Below are positions 16,559 through 26,168 of a DNA stretch of 64,000 nucleotides, one piece after another. Source of the DNA: UBA1563 sp041667115 (GTDB taxonomy: Bacteria; Bacteroidota; Ignavibacteria; Ignavibacteriales; Ignavibacteriaceae); assembly GCA_041667115.1 (NCBI GenBank), contig JBAYFO010000007.1, positions 1-64,000 of the forward strand, in the 5' to 3' direction. Position numbers and translations under genes: made by a program. How positions within the stretch are numbered: position 1 is the first letter of the stretch; each line of letters opens with the position of its first letter. The notes under the pieces are model-generated. The model was not told the DNA's origin. It ran no database searches and saw only the letters and a program-made list of their open reading frames with translations.

Positions 16559-17956
16559 ATGGAACTTCAGTTTATCGGCGCGGCAAAAACCGTAACAGGC
16601 TCACTCCATTATTTTAAAGTTGGCGAAAAGAAGTTTATTCTTGATTGTGGATTGGTTCAGGGAAAACGAAAAGAATCATTTGAATTAAACAGAACATTTG
16701 AATTTTTTGACCCGGAAGAAATTGATTTTGTTATTCTTTCTCACGCGCATATTGACCATGCGGGAAACCTTCCCAACCTTGTTAAACGGGGCTTCCGGGG
16801 ACACATCTATGCTACGCTGGCAACGCGCGATCTTTGCTCGGTAATGCTTTTAGACAGCGCACATATTCAAGAAAAAGACGTTGAGTATGTGAATAAAAAA
16901 AGAAAACGGGAGAAGAAAAATCTTTTTGAACCTCTCTACACAGCACAGGATGTGCATGAAACCATGGAATTGTTTGTCGGATTAAATTATCATCGCACCT
17001 ACAAAATTGATGAAAACATTTCCGTAACTTTTTATGATGCCGGACATATTCTCGGTTCGGCGGTGGTTTATTTAACGATTAAAGAAAATGGCAAAACGTT
17101 TACCGTGGGATTTTCAGGAGATTTGGGGCGACCTAATTTACCAATCCTTCGCGATCCGGAACAAATTCCCGATGTTGACTATTTTATTTGCGAGAGTACC
17201 TACGGAGGAAGATTCCATGAGACATTTGACAAATCGGAAGAAAGTTTAACAGCAGTTTTAAAGAAAGCAATTCAACGGAAAGCAAAAATTATTGTCCCCT
17301 CCTTCAGCGTGGGAAGGACACAGGAGCTTGTTTATTTGCTGAATCAAATTTTTGAAAAGGGGTTAGTCCCCTCTATTCCAATTTTTGTGGATAGCCCGTT
17401 ATCTGTAAATACGACGGCAATTTTCAGACTTCATCCTGAATGTTTCGACAAAGAAACAATAAGTTTTATGAACCAGCATCACGACCCGTTCGGATTTGAG
17501 AAGTTAAAATATATTACCGATGTTGAAGATTCGAAAAAACTGAATGATATTAACGGACCTGTAATGATCATTTCAGCCTCAGGAATGGCGGAAGCCGGAA
17601 GAATTCAGCATCACCTTGCAAACAATATTGCGAATGCCAATAACATCGTGTTGATAGTTGGCTATTGCGCCGAACATACGCTGGGAAAAAGAATTGTTGA
17701 ACGTCAACCGGAAGTAAAAATCTTCGGCGAAGTATTTCCTCTGAATGCTGAAGTTATCGTTCTCAACTCGTTAAGCGCCCATGCCGATGCTAACGAATTA
17801 CTAGACTACTGCAACAAATTAAATAAGACAAAATTGAAAAACTTCTTTATTGTTCATGGCGATGAAGATCAGCAAATAAAATTCCGGGATAGATTACATG
17901 CGTCTGGATTTGGTGAAATAACCATTCCTTCACGCGGAGATGTATTTAGTCTATAG
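16559..17956 (+). CDS. Metallo-beta-lactamase/beta-CASP RNase-type hydrolase
   Basis: The 465 aa protein has the zinc motif SHAHIDHAGNLP (HxHxDH, about 61-72), DAGHILGSA, FSGDLGRPN, then the beta-CASP region with PSFSVGRTQELVY, SASGMAEAGRIQHHL (motif B region) and SAHADANEL, ending VHGDEDQQIKF. This architecture matches the YSH1/CPSF-73-like RNA hydrolases, cytoplasmic endo- or exoribonucleases. Substrate specificity cannot be read from sequence. AGAGGAAAAC precedes the ATG. It is divergent from nuoA and followed within 80 bp by an outer-membrane protein gene. Confidence 0.9.
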   Translation: MELQFIGAAKTVTGSLHYFKVGEKKFILDCGLVQGKRKESFELNRTFEFFDPEEIDFVILSHAHIDHAGNLPNLVKRGFRGHIYATLATRDLCSVMLLDSAHIQEKDVEYVNKKRKREKKNLFEPLYTAQDVHETMELFVGLNYHRTYKIDENISVTFYDAGHILGSAVVYLTIKENGKTFTVGFSGDLGRPNLPILRDPEQIPDVDYFICESTYGGRFHETFDKSEESLTAVLKKAIQRKAKIIVPSFSVGRTQELVYLLNQIFEKGLVPSIPIFVDSPLSVNTTAIFRLHPECFDKETISFMNQHHDPFGFEKLKYITDVEDSKKLNDINGPVMIISASGMAEAGRIQHHLANNIANANNIVLIVGYCAEHTLGKRIVERQPEVKIFGEVFPLNAEVIVLNSLSAHADANELLDYCNKLNKTKLKNFFIVHGDEDQQIKFRDRLHASGFGEITIPSRGDVFSL

Positions 17957-18033
17957 GTTATGCAAGAAATATTTTTCACCATTATACTATTGCATAGTAT
18001 TTCTCAAAGACAACATGTATCCGGTCTGCTCAA

Positions 18034-19938
18034 ATGAAATATTTTTTAATACTCCTATTGTCTTTGGGGATTCAACAGATTGCGGCGCAGGGAGAAATCA
18101 ACCAGGATTCTCTTTCGCTGCCGGTCAAAACCGATTCGGTAAATTATTTCGAAACCAAACTGAACAAACTTCTTTCAACCTATCAATTGCAGACAAATTT
18201 TTTTTACTATAAAACCCTATCTGCCTTCTCATTTTCAGTGAAAGAAAACTACGGATCAACCCTTATTAAATCATCGGATAAAAGTATAAAAGATGAACAT
18301 TTTTTTTCGTTAGGAACCGCCTACAATTTGAATGATAATATTTCGGGAGGATTTGCAGTGAATCATTCTATTCTTTCCGATTCAAGGAAAATTGGAATTA
18401 ATTCCGCTGAACAATCAAGCATTGTTTTCTTCCCACGGTATACGTTTGCCCCCGACATATTTGTAGCCCCCTTTGCCGGGTATTCAAGTAACCGGCAGAT
18501 CGGGGTGCACGATGACGGTATTTTATATGGCGGAGTAGCAAATATTCAATCCAAAACCAGCGATGGATTTGACTTAGTCTCCTCCCTGGAAATAAGAGAG
18601 GAAGATATTTTGCCGAGGAAAAACAATGTCAGGGATTTCCGCGTTTCAGCGGCAAATAAATTTTCTGAACTTATCGGGAACGTTCTCCACATTTCATACA
18701 TAGAAACCAGAAAGGATTTCTATTACGAAGCTGACTCATTAACACGGAAAGAATATTCGGTCGCAAATAATATTCAGAGCAGAAAAGAAAATAATTTCCA
18801 GTTTGATGATTCTCTCATGTATTTCCATATAATTCCGAATACAAATTTTACATTGCACAGTTCTGTTCTTTGGCGGAAAATTTTTAGAGACACAAAGTAT
18901 AAATCAGTTTCTGTTCCTTCTCAAACAGTCTTTGATACCGAAATCCATGAGCTAAAACTTGATCTGGAAGGAGAAGCGGAATATCAAAAAGATGGGTTCC
19001 ATCTTATGATGAAATCAGCCTTTACCGAGAGGGATGAAAAACATTTGGCAAATAATTTTGATGGAGCAAATCCCTTCTTCTTCGAGCAGAGAAATAACTC
19101 AGAATCACAAAAAAACAATTTCACACAACGCACGAGTTTAACCATCTTAAGTGATTATAAGTTATCAAAGAGAGATAATATCTCGATCAGCCTTTTTCAC
19201 AACAAACTTACTTACGACACCCCGAGCGAAGAGAATTATGATGATAGAGATGAACTTCTTTCCATTATCAAAATAAAGTACACACGTTTTTTAAATTCTT
19301 ATTTTGAATTTTTCACCTCGACAGAGGGAACCATCAATAAGTTGGTGTACATCTCATCGCAACGAAGTTCCAACAACAACGTAAACCGCGTTATTAAATT
19401 GCAATCAGGTGGAACTTTTACCGGTAAAAGGCTTCGCTCCTACAATGCTTTTGAAGTCTCCGCTAATTATACGGTGTATGATTATGAAGACCTAAATCCA
19501 AATTATAAAAGTTATTCCTTCAGGCAATTCGGAGTATTTGACTCAACTACCATGAGGGTAATGAGAAATATTGATGTGAAATTTAACGGGTATTTGCGCC
19601 TTTCAGAACAAGGGGAATTAAAGTGGAAAGCTTTTTCACTAAAGCCCATCCGGTTTTTACAAGAATCATTTTTTATGCCGCAGCTTGGCTATACTTATTT
19701 GGACATGCAATTCTTCATCGGATACCGGCAGTTTTCGCTAAAAACTTATACCTATTTAAAAACAGAGAAAGTGCTTGATGCCTATTATGTAAGTCGTGGA
19801 CCGATAACAGAAATTTACTATTCAGTTGCAAAGAAAGTTCAACTTCAGCTAAAAGCCTGGTATGAGTTTGTAACGTTAAACCAGAAAAGAGTGAATGAGC
19901 TCCCCAATCTTGATTTTGCCGTATTGTTGAATTTTTAA
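18034..19938 (+). CDS. Outer-membrane beta-barrel-like protein, unknown
   Basis: The 634 aa product has a clear Sec signal peptide (MKYFLILLLSLGIQQIAAQ), abundant alternating hydrophobic/polar strands with many Tyr, Phe and Asn, and a C-terminal Phe (VLLNF), the usual end of an outer-membrane barrel. It has no plug, TonB box or POTRA that I can see. Strand patterns in the second half (for example YRQFSLKTYTYLKTEK, LQLKAWYEFVTL) suggest a large barrel. I do not recognise the family. The start at 18034 places the signal peptide at the N-terminus. It is followed 50 bp later by a GHKL-type kinase gene, without obvious functional link. Confidence 0.75.
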   Translation: MKYFLILLLSLGIQQIAAQGEINQDSLSLPVKTDSVNYFETKLNKLLSTYQLQTNFFYYKTLSAFSFSVKENYGSTLIKSSDKSIKDEHFFSLGTAYNLNDNISGGFAVNHSILSDSRKIGINSAEQSSIVFFPRYTFAPDIFVAPFAGYSSNRQIGVHDDGILYGGVANIQSKTSDGFDLVSSLEIREEDILPRKNNVRDFRVSAANKFSELIGNVLHISYIETRKDFYYEADSLTRKEYSVANNIQSRKENNFQFDDSLMYFHIIPNTNFTLHSSVLWRKIFRDTKYKSVSVPSQTVFDTEIHELKLDLEGEAEYQKDGFHLMMKSAFTERDEKHLANNFDGANPFFFEQRNNSESQKNNFTQRTSLTILSDYKLSKRDNISISLFHNKLTYDTPSEENYDDRDELLSIIKIKYTRFLNSYFEFFTSTEGTINKLVYISSQRSSNNNVNRVIKLQSGGTFTGKRLRSYNAFEVSANYTVYDYEDLNPNYKSYSFRQFGVFDSTTMRVMRNIDVKFNGYLRLSEQGELKWKAFSLKPIRFLQESFFMPQLGYTYLDMQFFIGYRQFSLKTYTYLKTEKVLDAYYVSRGPITEIYYSVAKKVQLQLKAWYEFVTLNQKRVNELPNLDFAVLLNF

Positions 19939-19988
19939 ATTGTAGAAACAATTATTTTCCTTATTTTTCAAAAAAAAAGAAACAACTT

Positions 19989-20399
19989 TTGGAAACACAA
20001 AATTATCATCTCGAAATAAAAAGCGATCCGAACAACTTGATTGTTGTGGAGGAATTTTTCAACCAAATTGCTGTGGAAATCCACCTACCGGAAAAACGGT
20101 TTCCGGAATTGATAGTTGCTCTAACTGAAGCCATAACCAACGCTATCATACACGGCAATAAAAAAGATCCTTCAAAAATGGTGTATATCGATTTTATTGT
20201 TGATGAAAAAATGTTGACGATAAAGGTAAAAGATGAAGGAAACGGATTTGATCCATCTTCGATTCCCGATCCTACGCAACCGGAAAATTTGTTTAGAGAC
20301 TCCGGACGTGGTCTTTATTTGATGAAGGTTTATTGTGATGAGGTACTTTACAATATCACCCCAACCGGAACAGAGACTATTCTAAAAATATCCTACTAG
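19989..20399 (+). CDS. RsbW/SpoIIAB-like anti-sigma ATP-binding protein
   Basis: This 136 aa protein is a stand-alone HATPase_c_2 domain: the N-box EAITNAIIHGNKKDP (about 47-61), G1 box KDEGNGFDPSSIPDP and G2 box GRGLYLMKVYCDEV are all present. Such proteins are serine kinases/anti-sigma factors in partner-switching stress control. No anti-anti-sigma (STAS) or phosphatase partner lies nearby, so its partners are elsewhere. The only in-frame start near the conserved N-terminus is TTG (19989-19991), with no clear Shine-Dalgarno; this start is less certain than the function. Confidence 0.85.
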   Translation: METQNYHLEIKSDPNNLIVVEEFFNQIAVEIHLPEKRFPELIVALTEAITNAIIHGNKKDPSKMVYIDFIVDEKMLTIKVKDEGNGFDPSSIPDPTQPENLFRDSGRGLYLMKVYCDEVLYNITPTGTETILKISY

Positions 20400-20409
20400 G
20401 TTTAAAAGT

Positions 20410-20439
20410 AAAAAGGCATCTCGGTTGAGATGCCTTTTT
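20410..20439. terminator. Bidirectional rho-independent terminator
   Basis: AAAAAGGCATCTC, loop GGTT, GAGATGCCTTTTT form a perfect stem flanked by A- and T-runs between the convergent anti-sigma gene and mdh. Confidence 0.85.
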
Positions 20440-20463
20440 CGCGTCAGTAAAAAAATATTAAAA

Positions 20464-21390
20464 CTAAATATCCAATTTTTTAATATTGGCAGTTACATCG
20501 TCTGCGGATTTCTTTAGTCCCGCAATTTCTTCATCGGTTAGTTTCAATTCAAGAATTTGTTCAATTCCATTTGCATTTAATTTTACCGGAACACCGCAAT
20601 AAACATCTTTCAAACCATATTCCCCTTCAAGCCATGCAGAGCAAGGAAGAACTCTATTGCTGTTTCTGGCAATTGCTTCAACCATTTCAACAGCTGATGA
20701 GGAAGGAGCATAATATGCGCTTCCGGTTTTAAGGAAGTTGACAATTTCAATTCCTCCGTTGCGAGCTCGGGTAACCAAGGCTTCTATTCTATCAGCTGAA
20801 ATTAATTCCGAAATAGGAATTCCGGCAACTGTTGAGTAACGTACTAACGGAACCATGGAATCTCCGTGTCCGCCTAAAACCATTGCTTGCACATCTCTTA
20901 CGGAAACCTTTAATTCTTGGGCAATAAAAAGTCTAAAGCGGGCAGAATCAAGAATTCCTGCCATTCCGATAACACGATGTTTATCAAATCCACTTACTTT
21001 TTTAGCAACATACGTCATAACATCTAAGGGATTAGATACTACGATTAAGATTGAGTTAGGGGATTGAGCAACGACTTGTTCGGTAACTGATTTAACAATT
21101 TTTGCATTTGCCGATAAAAGGTCATCGCGACTCATACCGGGTTTTCTTGCTAATCCAGCGGTGATAACAACAATTTCAGAATTTGCAGTAGCTGCGTAAT
21201 CATTTGTTCCAATTACTGCCGAATCAAAACCTTCGACCGGTGCGCTTTCCCACATATCAAGTGTTTTTCCTTGAGGTATTCCTTCAAGAATATCAACAAG
21301 AACAACTTCTTCTGCTAATTGCTTTTCAGCAATTCTTTGTGCGGCGGTAGAACCAACGTTCCCACCACCAATAACGGTTATTTTTCTCAT
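20464..21390 (-). CDS. mdh: Malate dehydrogenase (LDH-like type)
   Basis: Mdh interconverts malate and oxaloacetate with NAD in the TCA cycle. The 308 aa sequence has the Rossmann loop VIGGGNVGSTAA, the substrate-loop ARKPGMSRDDLL (Arg specific for the malate carboxylate), VSNPLDVMTYVA, GMAGILDSARFR and the catalytic His in LGGHGDSMVPL. This is the compact LDH-like malate dehydrogenase found in Bacteroidota and Chlorobi relatives. It lies 22 bp after rpmA and is probably co-transcribed with rplU-rpmA. Confidence 0.95.
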   Translation of the reverse strand: MRKITVIGGGNVGSTAAQRIAEKQLAEEVVLVDILEGIPQGKTLDMWESAPVEGFDSAVIGTNDYAATANSEIVVITAGLARKPGMSRDDLLSANAKIVKSVTEQVVAQSPNSILIVVSNPLDVMTYVAKKVSGFDKHRVIGMAGILDSARFRLFIAQELKVSVRDVQAMVLGGHGDSMVPLVRYSTVAGIPISELISADRIEALVTRARNGGIEIVNFLKTGSAYYAPSSSAVEMVEAIARNSNRVLPCSAWLEGEYGLKDVYCGVPVKLNANGIEQILELKLTDEEIAGLKKSADDVTANIKKLDI

Positions 21391-21412
21391 GAGCTCCTCT
21401 GATTTAAGTTTG

Positions 21413-21670
21413 TTAAACTACAGGGTAAACAGAAACTTTCTGTCTATCTCCTCTACCAATTTCAAACTTTACAAGTCCAGTAGCAACTGCAAAAAGAGTA
21501 TCATCTCCGCCAATTTGCACATTTGTTCCCGGATGAAACTTTGTTCCTCTTTGACGCACGAGAATTTCTCCGGCGTTAACTTTTTGACCGCCGAATCTTT
21601 TTACGCCTAAACGTTGAGCATTACTATCTCTACCGTTCCTTGAAGAACCTTGACCTTTTTTATGAGCCAT
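21413..21670 (-). CDS. rpmA: 50S ribosomal protein L27
   Basis: The N-terminus MAHKKGQGSSRNGRDSNAQR and the FGGQKVNAGEILVRQRGTKF core identify L27, whose N-terminal tail reaches the peptidyl-transferase centre. The 85 aa length is standard, and no N-terminal cleavage extension of the Firmicutes kind is present. It is 18 bp downstream of rplU, the normal pairing. Confidence 0.97.
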   Translation of the reverse strand: MAHKKGQGSSRNGRDSNAQRLGVKRFGGQKVNAGEILVRQRGTKFHPGTNVQIGGDDTLFAVATGLVKFEIGRGDRQKVSVYPVV

Positions 21671-21688
21671 CTTAAAACTCCTTACCTT

Positions 21689-21997
21689 TTAACCAATTTT
21701 AGTAATTTCAATTCTTGTTAACTGTTGACGGTGTCCGTTAAACTTCTCATGCCCGGTTCTTCTTTTCTTTTTGAAAACAAAAACTTTTTCGTCCTGAACA
21801 TGTTCAAGAACTTTTGCATAAACTTTTGGAGAATCTAAAAACGGAGATCCGATTTTGGTTTCGTTTTCATCACCTGCCAACAAAACAGAATCAAATGTAA
21901 GTTCGCTATTCGGTTCTTGAGCTAAAAGCGGGACATACACTTTGTTTTTTTCGGAAACTTTAAATTGCTGACCGGCAATTTCGACTACTGCGTACAT
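21689..21997 (-). CDS. rplU: 50S ribosomal protein L21
   Basis: MYAVVEIAGQQFKVSEKNKV at the chosen start (21997, 102 aa) is the conserved L21 N-terminus; a longer frame to 22048 adds a non-conserved basic leader. KKKRRTGHEKFNGHRQQ near the C-terminus is the rRNA-binding segment. AAAGGTAAAAAAT precedes the ATG as a weak ribosome-binding site. A promoter candidate lies at 22029-22060. Confidence 0.96.
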   Translation of the reverse strand: MYAVVEIAGQQFKVSEKNKVYVPLLAQEPNSELTFDSVLLAGDENETKIGSPFLDSPKVYAKVLEHVQDEKVFVFKKKRRTGHEKFNGHRQQLTRIEITKIG

Positions 21998-22028
21998 ATT
22001 TTTTACCTTTTTTTCTTTTCTAAGTGCG

Positions 22029-22060
22029 TAAAAATAGTGAAAAACCACATAGAAGTCAAT
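22029..22060 (-). promoter_or_regulatory. Probable promoter of rplU-rpmA-mdh
   Basis: On the minus strand ATTG (22057-22060), 20 nt, then TATTTTTA (22029-22036), which fits TAnnTTTG except the last base. It lies 32 bp upstream of the L21 start. Spacing is identical to the nuoA and mutS candidates. Confidence 0.5.
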
Positions 22061-22157
22061 TTTAAGTGAAGAAAATATTTAGCTCCGTTTTTTAGCCGAT
22101 TTGATGTCATTTTAGTTGATTTCTTTGTCTTCAAATTATAAGAATTATCAACATTTC

Positions 22158-23297
22158 TTAGTTATCCTTAAACAGTGCTAAATAATTTGTGAACTCAAAT
22201 TCTCTATTTCTCTTCCACCCGGTTTTCTCATTTAAAATTCCTAATCTCACAAAATCAGAGATAATCGAATTTGCCGTAGGAAATGAAACCGATAATTGAT
22301 CATGAACATCCTGGGTATTTATAATCGGTTTCCTATAAAGATATTTCATTAGAAGTTTTGCCGTTGACAACTTTTTCCCAAGTCCCGGCAATTTTTCATC
22401 TTCTATCTTTTCTTTAAGTTTTAATATTGCTTTGAATGTATCACTTCCTTTCTCGCTTGTTTCAATTATACCGACAAGAAAAAATTTAAGCCATTGGCTT
22501 AAATCATTTTTCACTCTAACTTGATTCAACTTATCATAGTAAAGCTGACGATGTTTCTCAAAATAATCCGATAAATAAAGTGATGGTTTTGTCAGAAGTC
22601 CCGCACTAACCAAGTAAAGAGTGGTTAATAAACGACCAATCCTTCCATTGCCATCAAGAAACGGATGTATAGTTTCAAACTGGTAATGAGAAATCGCTGC
22701 TTTAATCAGAACAGGAACTTCTATCAGATCGTTGTGCAAAAAATTTTCTAAATCACTCATTAACTCATTCACTTCTGTATGTATCGGCGGAATGAAAGTT
22801 GCATCTTCAAGCGTGATTCCTCCAATCCAGTTCTGGCTGGTCCGAAATTCACCAGGATTTTTATGTTCTCCTCTCACACCTTTTAATAGAATTTTGTGTG
22901 CTCCTTTCAATAATCTTGTTGAAAGTGGTAGAGTCTTTAATTTTTCTATTGAAGTATTTATTGCTTCAATGTAGTTATGCACCTCACTCCAGTCGTCTTT
23001 ACGTTCTGGAGCAATATCTGAACTTTTTTTTAATATTTCTTCTATTTCAGTTTGCGTTCCTTCTATTCTGCTGGATTTCATTGCTTCTTTCGCAACATGC
23101 ATTTCAATAAAAATATCAATATCCGGTGCATGCAATGAAAACGCATCTAAAGCGCCGAGTTTTCGGTTTGCCTCCGCCAATAAAGTGTTTATTTTGCCGT
23201 CTTCCCAAGTCCATAATCCATTTACTTTCGTTGGGGAGAAACTTTTATATCTATATTGCTGTAAATATTTACCGCTTTTAAATTCTTCGATTTTCAT
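22158..23297 (-). CDS. Fic family protein with N-terminal inhibitory motif and C-terminal winged helix
   Basis: Fic enzymes transfer AMP (or other phosphate groups) to target proteins. The active-site motif HPFLDGNGRIGR is intact at 211-222. An N-terminal helix carries SSRIEG (75-80), matching the (S/T)xxxE(G/N) autoinhibitory motif, so this is a class II, self-restrained Fic protein. The last 70 residues (KYLYRKPIINTQDVHDQLSV and following) look like a winged helix-turn-helix, which suggests DNA binding and possibly autoregulation. Upstream lie two perfect 24-bp palindromes (23317-23380). The gene stands alone between the rplU operon and mutS. Target and physiological role are unknown. Confidence 0.88.
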   Translation of the reverse strand: MKIEEFKSGKYLQQYRYKSFSPTKVNGLWTWEDGKINTLLAEANRKLGALDAFSLHAPDIDIFIEMHVAKEAMKSSRIEGTQTEIEEILKKSSDIAPERKDDWSEVHNYIEAINTSIEKLKTLPLSTRLLKGAHKILLKGVRGEHKNPGEFRTSQNWIGGITLEDATFIPPIHTEVNELMSDLENFLHNDLIEVPVLIKAAISHYQFETIHPFLDGNGRIGRLLTTLYLVSAGLLTKPSLYLSDYFEKHRQLYYDKLNQVRVKNDLSQWLKFFLVGIIETSEKGSDTFKAILKLKEKIEDEKLPGLGKKLSTAKLLMKYLYRKPIINTQDVHDQLSVSFPTANSIISDFVRLGILNEKTGWKRNREFEFTNYLALFKDN

Positions 23298-23316
23298 TGA
23301 TTTTCACACTTTTTCC

Positions 23317-23380
23317 TTAATTATAAAATTTTATAATTAAATATAAGGCTTTTCCTTTAATTATAATTAATTATAATTAA
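23317..23380. promoter_or_regulatory. Twin 24-bp perfect palindromes upstream of fic (candidate operators)
   Basis: Positions 23317-23340 are TTAATTATAAAA followed by its exact reverse complement. Positions 23357-23380 are TTAATTATAATT followed by its exact reverse complement. They share a 10-bp arm and their centres are 40 bp apart. The first begins 20 bp before the fic start codon. Weaker TTTAATTATG-like half-sites continue to about 23415. This is the layout expected for a dimeric repressor; the winged-helix tail of the Fic protein is the obvious candidate ligand. Confidence 0.6.
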
Positions 23381-23497
23381 CTCTGTTTAATTATGTTCAA
23401 CTGTATTTAATTGTGTCACACCCTGGTAAAAAATGGAGAGGAAAAAAGTTATCTACCCATTCACTTCTGAAAGAAATTAAGGAAACCACTTCCCAAA

Positions 23498-23529
23498 ATT
23501 GCAAATGCGTTAAGTTTACGGTAAATTTG
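23498..23529 (+). promoter_or_regulatory. Probable mutS promoter
   Basis: ATTG (23498-23501), exactly 20 nt, then TAAATTTG (23522-23529), a full TAnnTTTG match, 29 bp upstream of the mutS ATG. Confidence 0.6.
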
Positions 23530-23558
23530 GTTCACTATTTTGAACAAAATGAAGTGCA

Positions 23559-26168
23559 ATGCAAACTCCCTTAATGGCCCAATATCTTAAAGTAAAAGAA
23601 GCACATCCTGATACGATTGTTCTGTTTCGCGTCGGTGATTTCTTTGAAACGTTTGAAGAAGACGCTAAAACGGCTTCTAAAGTTCTTGGAATAACTTTAA
23701 CGAGACGTGCAAACGGAGCTGCCGGAGATGTCCCACTTGCAGGGTTTCCGCATCACGCAGTTGATACCTATTTACCCAAACTTGTCAGAGCCGGTTACCG
23801 GGTTGCCATTTGTGACCAGACAGAAAATCCAAAATTTGCCAAAGGACTGGTTAAGCGGGAAGTTGTTGAAGTTGTTACCCCCGGTGTAGCCTTCACCGAT
23901 AAACTCCTTGACCATAAAAAAAATAATTACCTCTTTTCATTTGTAATTAAAGATGAACTTGCAGGAATTTCTTTTTGCGATATTTCTACCGGCGAATTTC
24001 AAGTGTACGAAGTTCCCGTACAGCACCTTAAACAGCAGATTGAATTAATCTCACCGGTTGAAATTCTTCTTTCTAAAAAATTAAAAGAAGAGTTTGCCCC
24101 GGTGATAGCCTCAATTAATTCCTCAATCCGAATTACAAAACTTGATGAGTGGATTTTCAATTTTGAATATGCAAAAGAACTTTTGTTGATGCAGTTCAAA
24201 ACGGTTAATCTAAAAGGATTTGGAATTGAGAAACTCAACGCCGGAGTAATTGCCGCAGGTGGAATTCTAAATTACCTGCAAGAAACTCAGAAGGCAAATC
24301 TTTCCCATTTAAACAAAGTCGCGCTTTATAATCCATCGGATTATATGCTTTTGGATCATTCAACAAAGCGGAATCTTGAAATCATTTTTTCGATGCAGGA
24401 TGGCGGACGTGAAGGTTCGCTCATTTCAATTCTTGATAAAACCGAAACTGCAATGGGGGGAAGATTATTAAAGAAATGGGTTTCTGCCCCCCTTAAAAAA
24501 TTGGAGCCAATCCTCGCGCGGCAAAACGCAGTTGATGAATTAGTAAACAAAAAAGAAATAAGAAAAAAACTTTTGCTGGAAATGAAAGAGATCGGTGATC
24601 TCGAACGGTTGGTTTCAAAGATTTGTACAGGTAGAGCAAATCCACGCGAACTTGTTTTCTTAAAAACTTCGCTTAAAAAAATTCCTAATCTAAAAGAATT
24701 ATTGTCCGGCGCAGAATCAAAAGCACTTTCGCAAATCTTTCAGCAGATAGAACCGCTTGAACAGTTGGCAGAAAAAATTCAACTAGCATTAGTTGATTCG
24801 CCTCCCCTCTCTCTTGTAGACGGTGGTGTAATCCACAGCAATTACAGCGCGGAACTTGATGAGCTTAGAGATATTTCTCTTAACGGAAAAGATTGGATTG
24901 CAAATTTACAAAAGACCGAGCGGGAAAAATCGGGAATTTCATCGCTTAAGATTAATTACAACCGTGTATTTGGTTATTACATTGAGATAAGCAACACGCA
25001 CAAAGATAAAATTCCGGCTGATTACATTCGCAAGCAAACGCTTGTAAATTCAGAGCGGTACATCACTCCCGATTTAAAAGAGTACGAAGAAAAAGTTTTA
25101 AACGCCGAAGATAAAATTTACGAACTGGAATCTCAGCTTTTTAACGAACTCCGTTTGTACGTTTCATCCTTTGCTGAAGCCATACAAAACAATGCACGGC
25201 TTGTTGCCATGCTCGATTGTTTTCTTTCTTTTGCTGAAATTGCCGAGCAGTACAATTACGTAAAACCGCTGGTTGATAACTCAACAATTTTAGAAATTAA
25301 AGAAGGACGACATCCGGTTGTTGAACGCATTTTACCGCCGGGCGAAAAATTTACTCCAAACAATTGCAAAATGAATAACGAAGAACAGCAGATCATTTTG
25401 TTAACCGGACCAAATATGGCTGGGAAATCTGTTTATCTCCGGCAAATCGGACTGCTGGTTTTATTGGCGCAAATCGGTTCGTTCGTCCCGGCAAAAGAAG
25501 CAACCATCGGATTGGTGGATAGAATTTTTACCCGCGTCGGCGCGAGCGATAATATTTCCGCTGGCGAAAGCACATTCCTTGTTGAAATGCAAGAAGCGGC
25601 AAACATCATAAATAACGCAACGGCAAAAAGTTTAATTCTGCTCGACGAAATCGGACGCGGTACATCAACGTTTGACGGCATTTCAATTGCCTGGGCGATA
25701 ACAGAATTTCTGCATGAGAATTCCGATATTTCTGCAAAGACACTTTTCGCAACGCATTATCACGAGCTGAATGAAATGTCCGATCTTTTTCCCCGAATTA
25801 AAAATTACAAAGTTGAAGTGCGTGAATATGACGACAAAGTTATCTTTCTTCACAAAGTTAATCCCGGTAGAGCCGACCACAGTTACGGCATTCAAGTAGC
25901 GCAAATGGCAGGCTTACCAAAATTTGTTACCGACCGCGCAAAAGAAATTTTGTTTAATCTCGAAGGAAAAGAATTAACTCCGTACGAACTTAAAAAAGAG
26001 CGTCTCGCAAAGATGAAACAGAAAGACGATGCACAGATCAATATGTTCGAATTTAAAGACGACAAGCTCCGCGATGAAATAAAGGATTTGGAAGTTGATA
26101 ATTTAACTCCGCTGCAAGCGCTGACTTATTTACACGATATGAAAAAGAAAGTTGAAGATGAAAAGTAA
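23559..26168 (+). CDS. mutS: DNA mismatch repair protein MutS
   Basis: MutS recognises mismatches and recruits MutL. The 869 aa protein has the mismatch-contacting FxE motif in RVGDFFETFEE (near residue 28), the DQTENPKFAKGLVKREVVEVVTPG connector, Walker A GPNMAGKS at about 616-623, LLDEIGRGTSTFDG (Walker B/signature), ATHYHEL and a C-terminal helix-turn-helix/tetramerisation tail. This is MutS1, not a MutS2-type recombination suppressor. It overlaps a downstream lipoprotein gene by 11 bp and heads a probable operon with aromatic-amino-acid genes. Confidence 0.97.
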   Translation: MQTPLMAQYLKVKEAHPDTIVLFRVGDFFETFEEDAKTASKVLGITLTRRANGAAGDVPLAGFPHHAVDTYLPKLVRAGYRVAICDQTENPKFAKGLVKREVVEVVTPGVAFTDKLLDHKKNNYLFSFVIKDELAGISFCDISTGEFQVYEVPVQHLKQQIELISPVEILLSKKLKEEFAPVIASINSSIRITKLDEWIFNFEYAKELLLMQFKTVNLKGFGIEKLNAGVIAAGGILNYLQETQKANLSHLNKVALYNPSDYMLLDHSTKRNLEIIFSMQDGGREGSLISILDKTETAMGGRLLKKWVSAPLKKLEPILARQNAVDELVNKKEIRKKLLLEMKEIGDLERLVSKICTGRANPRELVFLKTSLKKIPNLKELLSGAESKALSQIFQQIEPLEQLAEKIQLALVDSPPLSLVDGGVIHSNYSAELDELRDISLNGKDWIANLQKTEREKSGISSLKINYNRVFGYYIEISNTHKDKIPADYIRKQTLVNSERYITPDLKEYEEKVLNAEDKIYELESQLFNELRLYVSSFAEAIQNNARLVAMLDCFLSFAEIAEQYNYVKPLVDNSTILEIKEGRHPVVERILPPGEKFTPNNCKMNNEEQQIILLTGPNMAGKSVYLRQIGLLVLLAQIGSFVPAKEATIGLVDRIFTRVGASDNISAGESTFLVEMQEAANIINNATAKSLILLDEIGRGTSTFDGISIAWAITEFLHENSDISAKTLFATHYHELNEMSDLFPRIKNYKVEVREYDDKVIFLHKVNPGRADHSYGIQVAQMAGLPKFVTDRAKEILFNLEGKELTPYELKKERLAKMKQKDDAQINMFEFKDDKLRDEIKDLEVDNLTPLQALTYLHDMKKKVEDEK

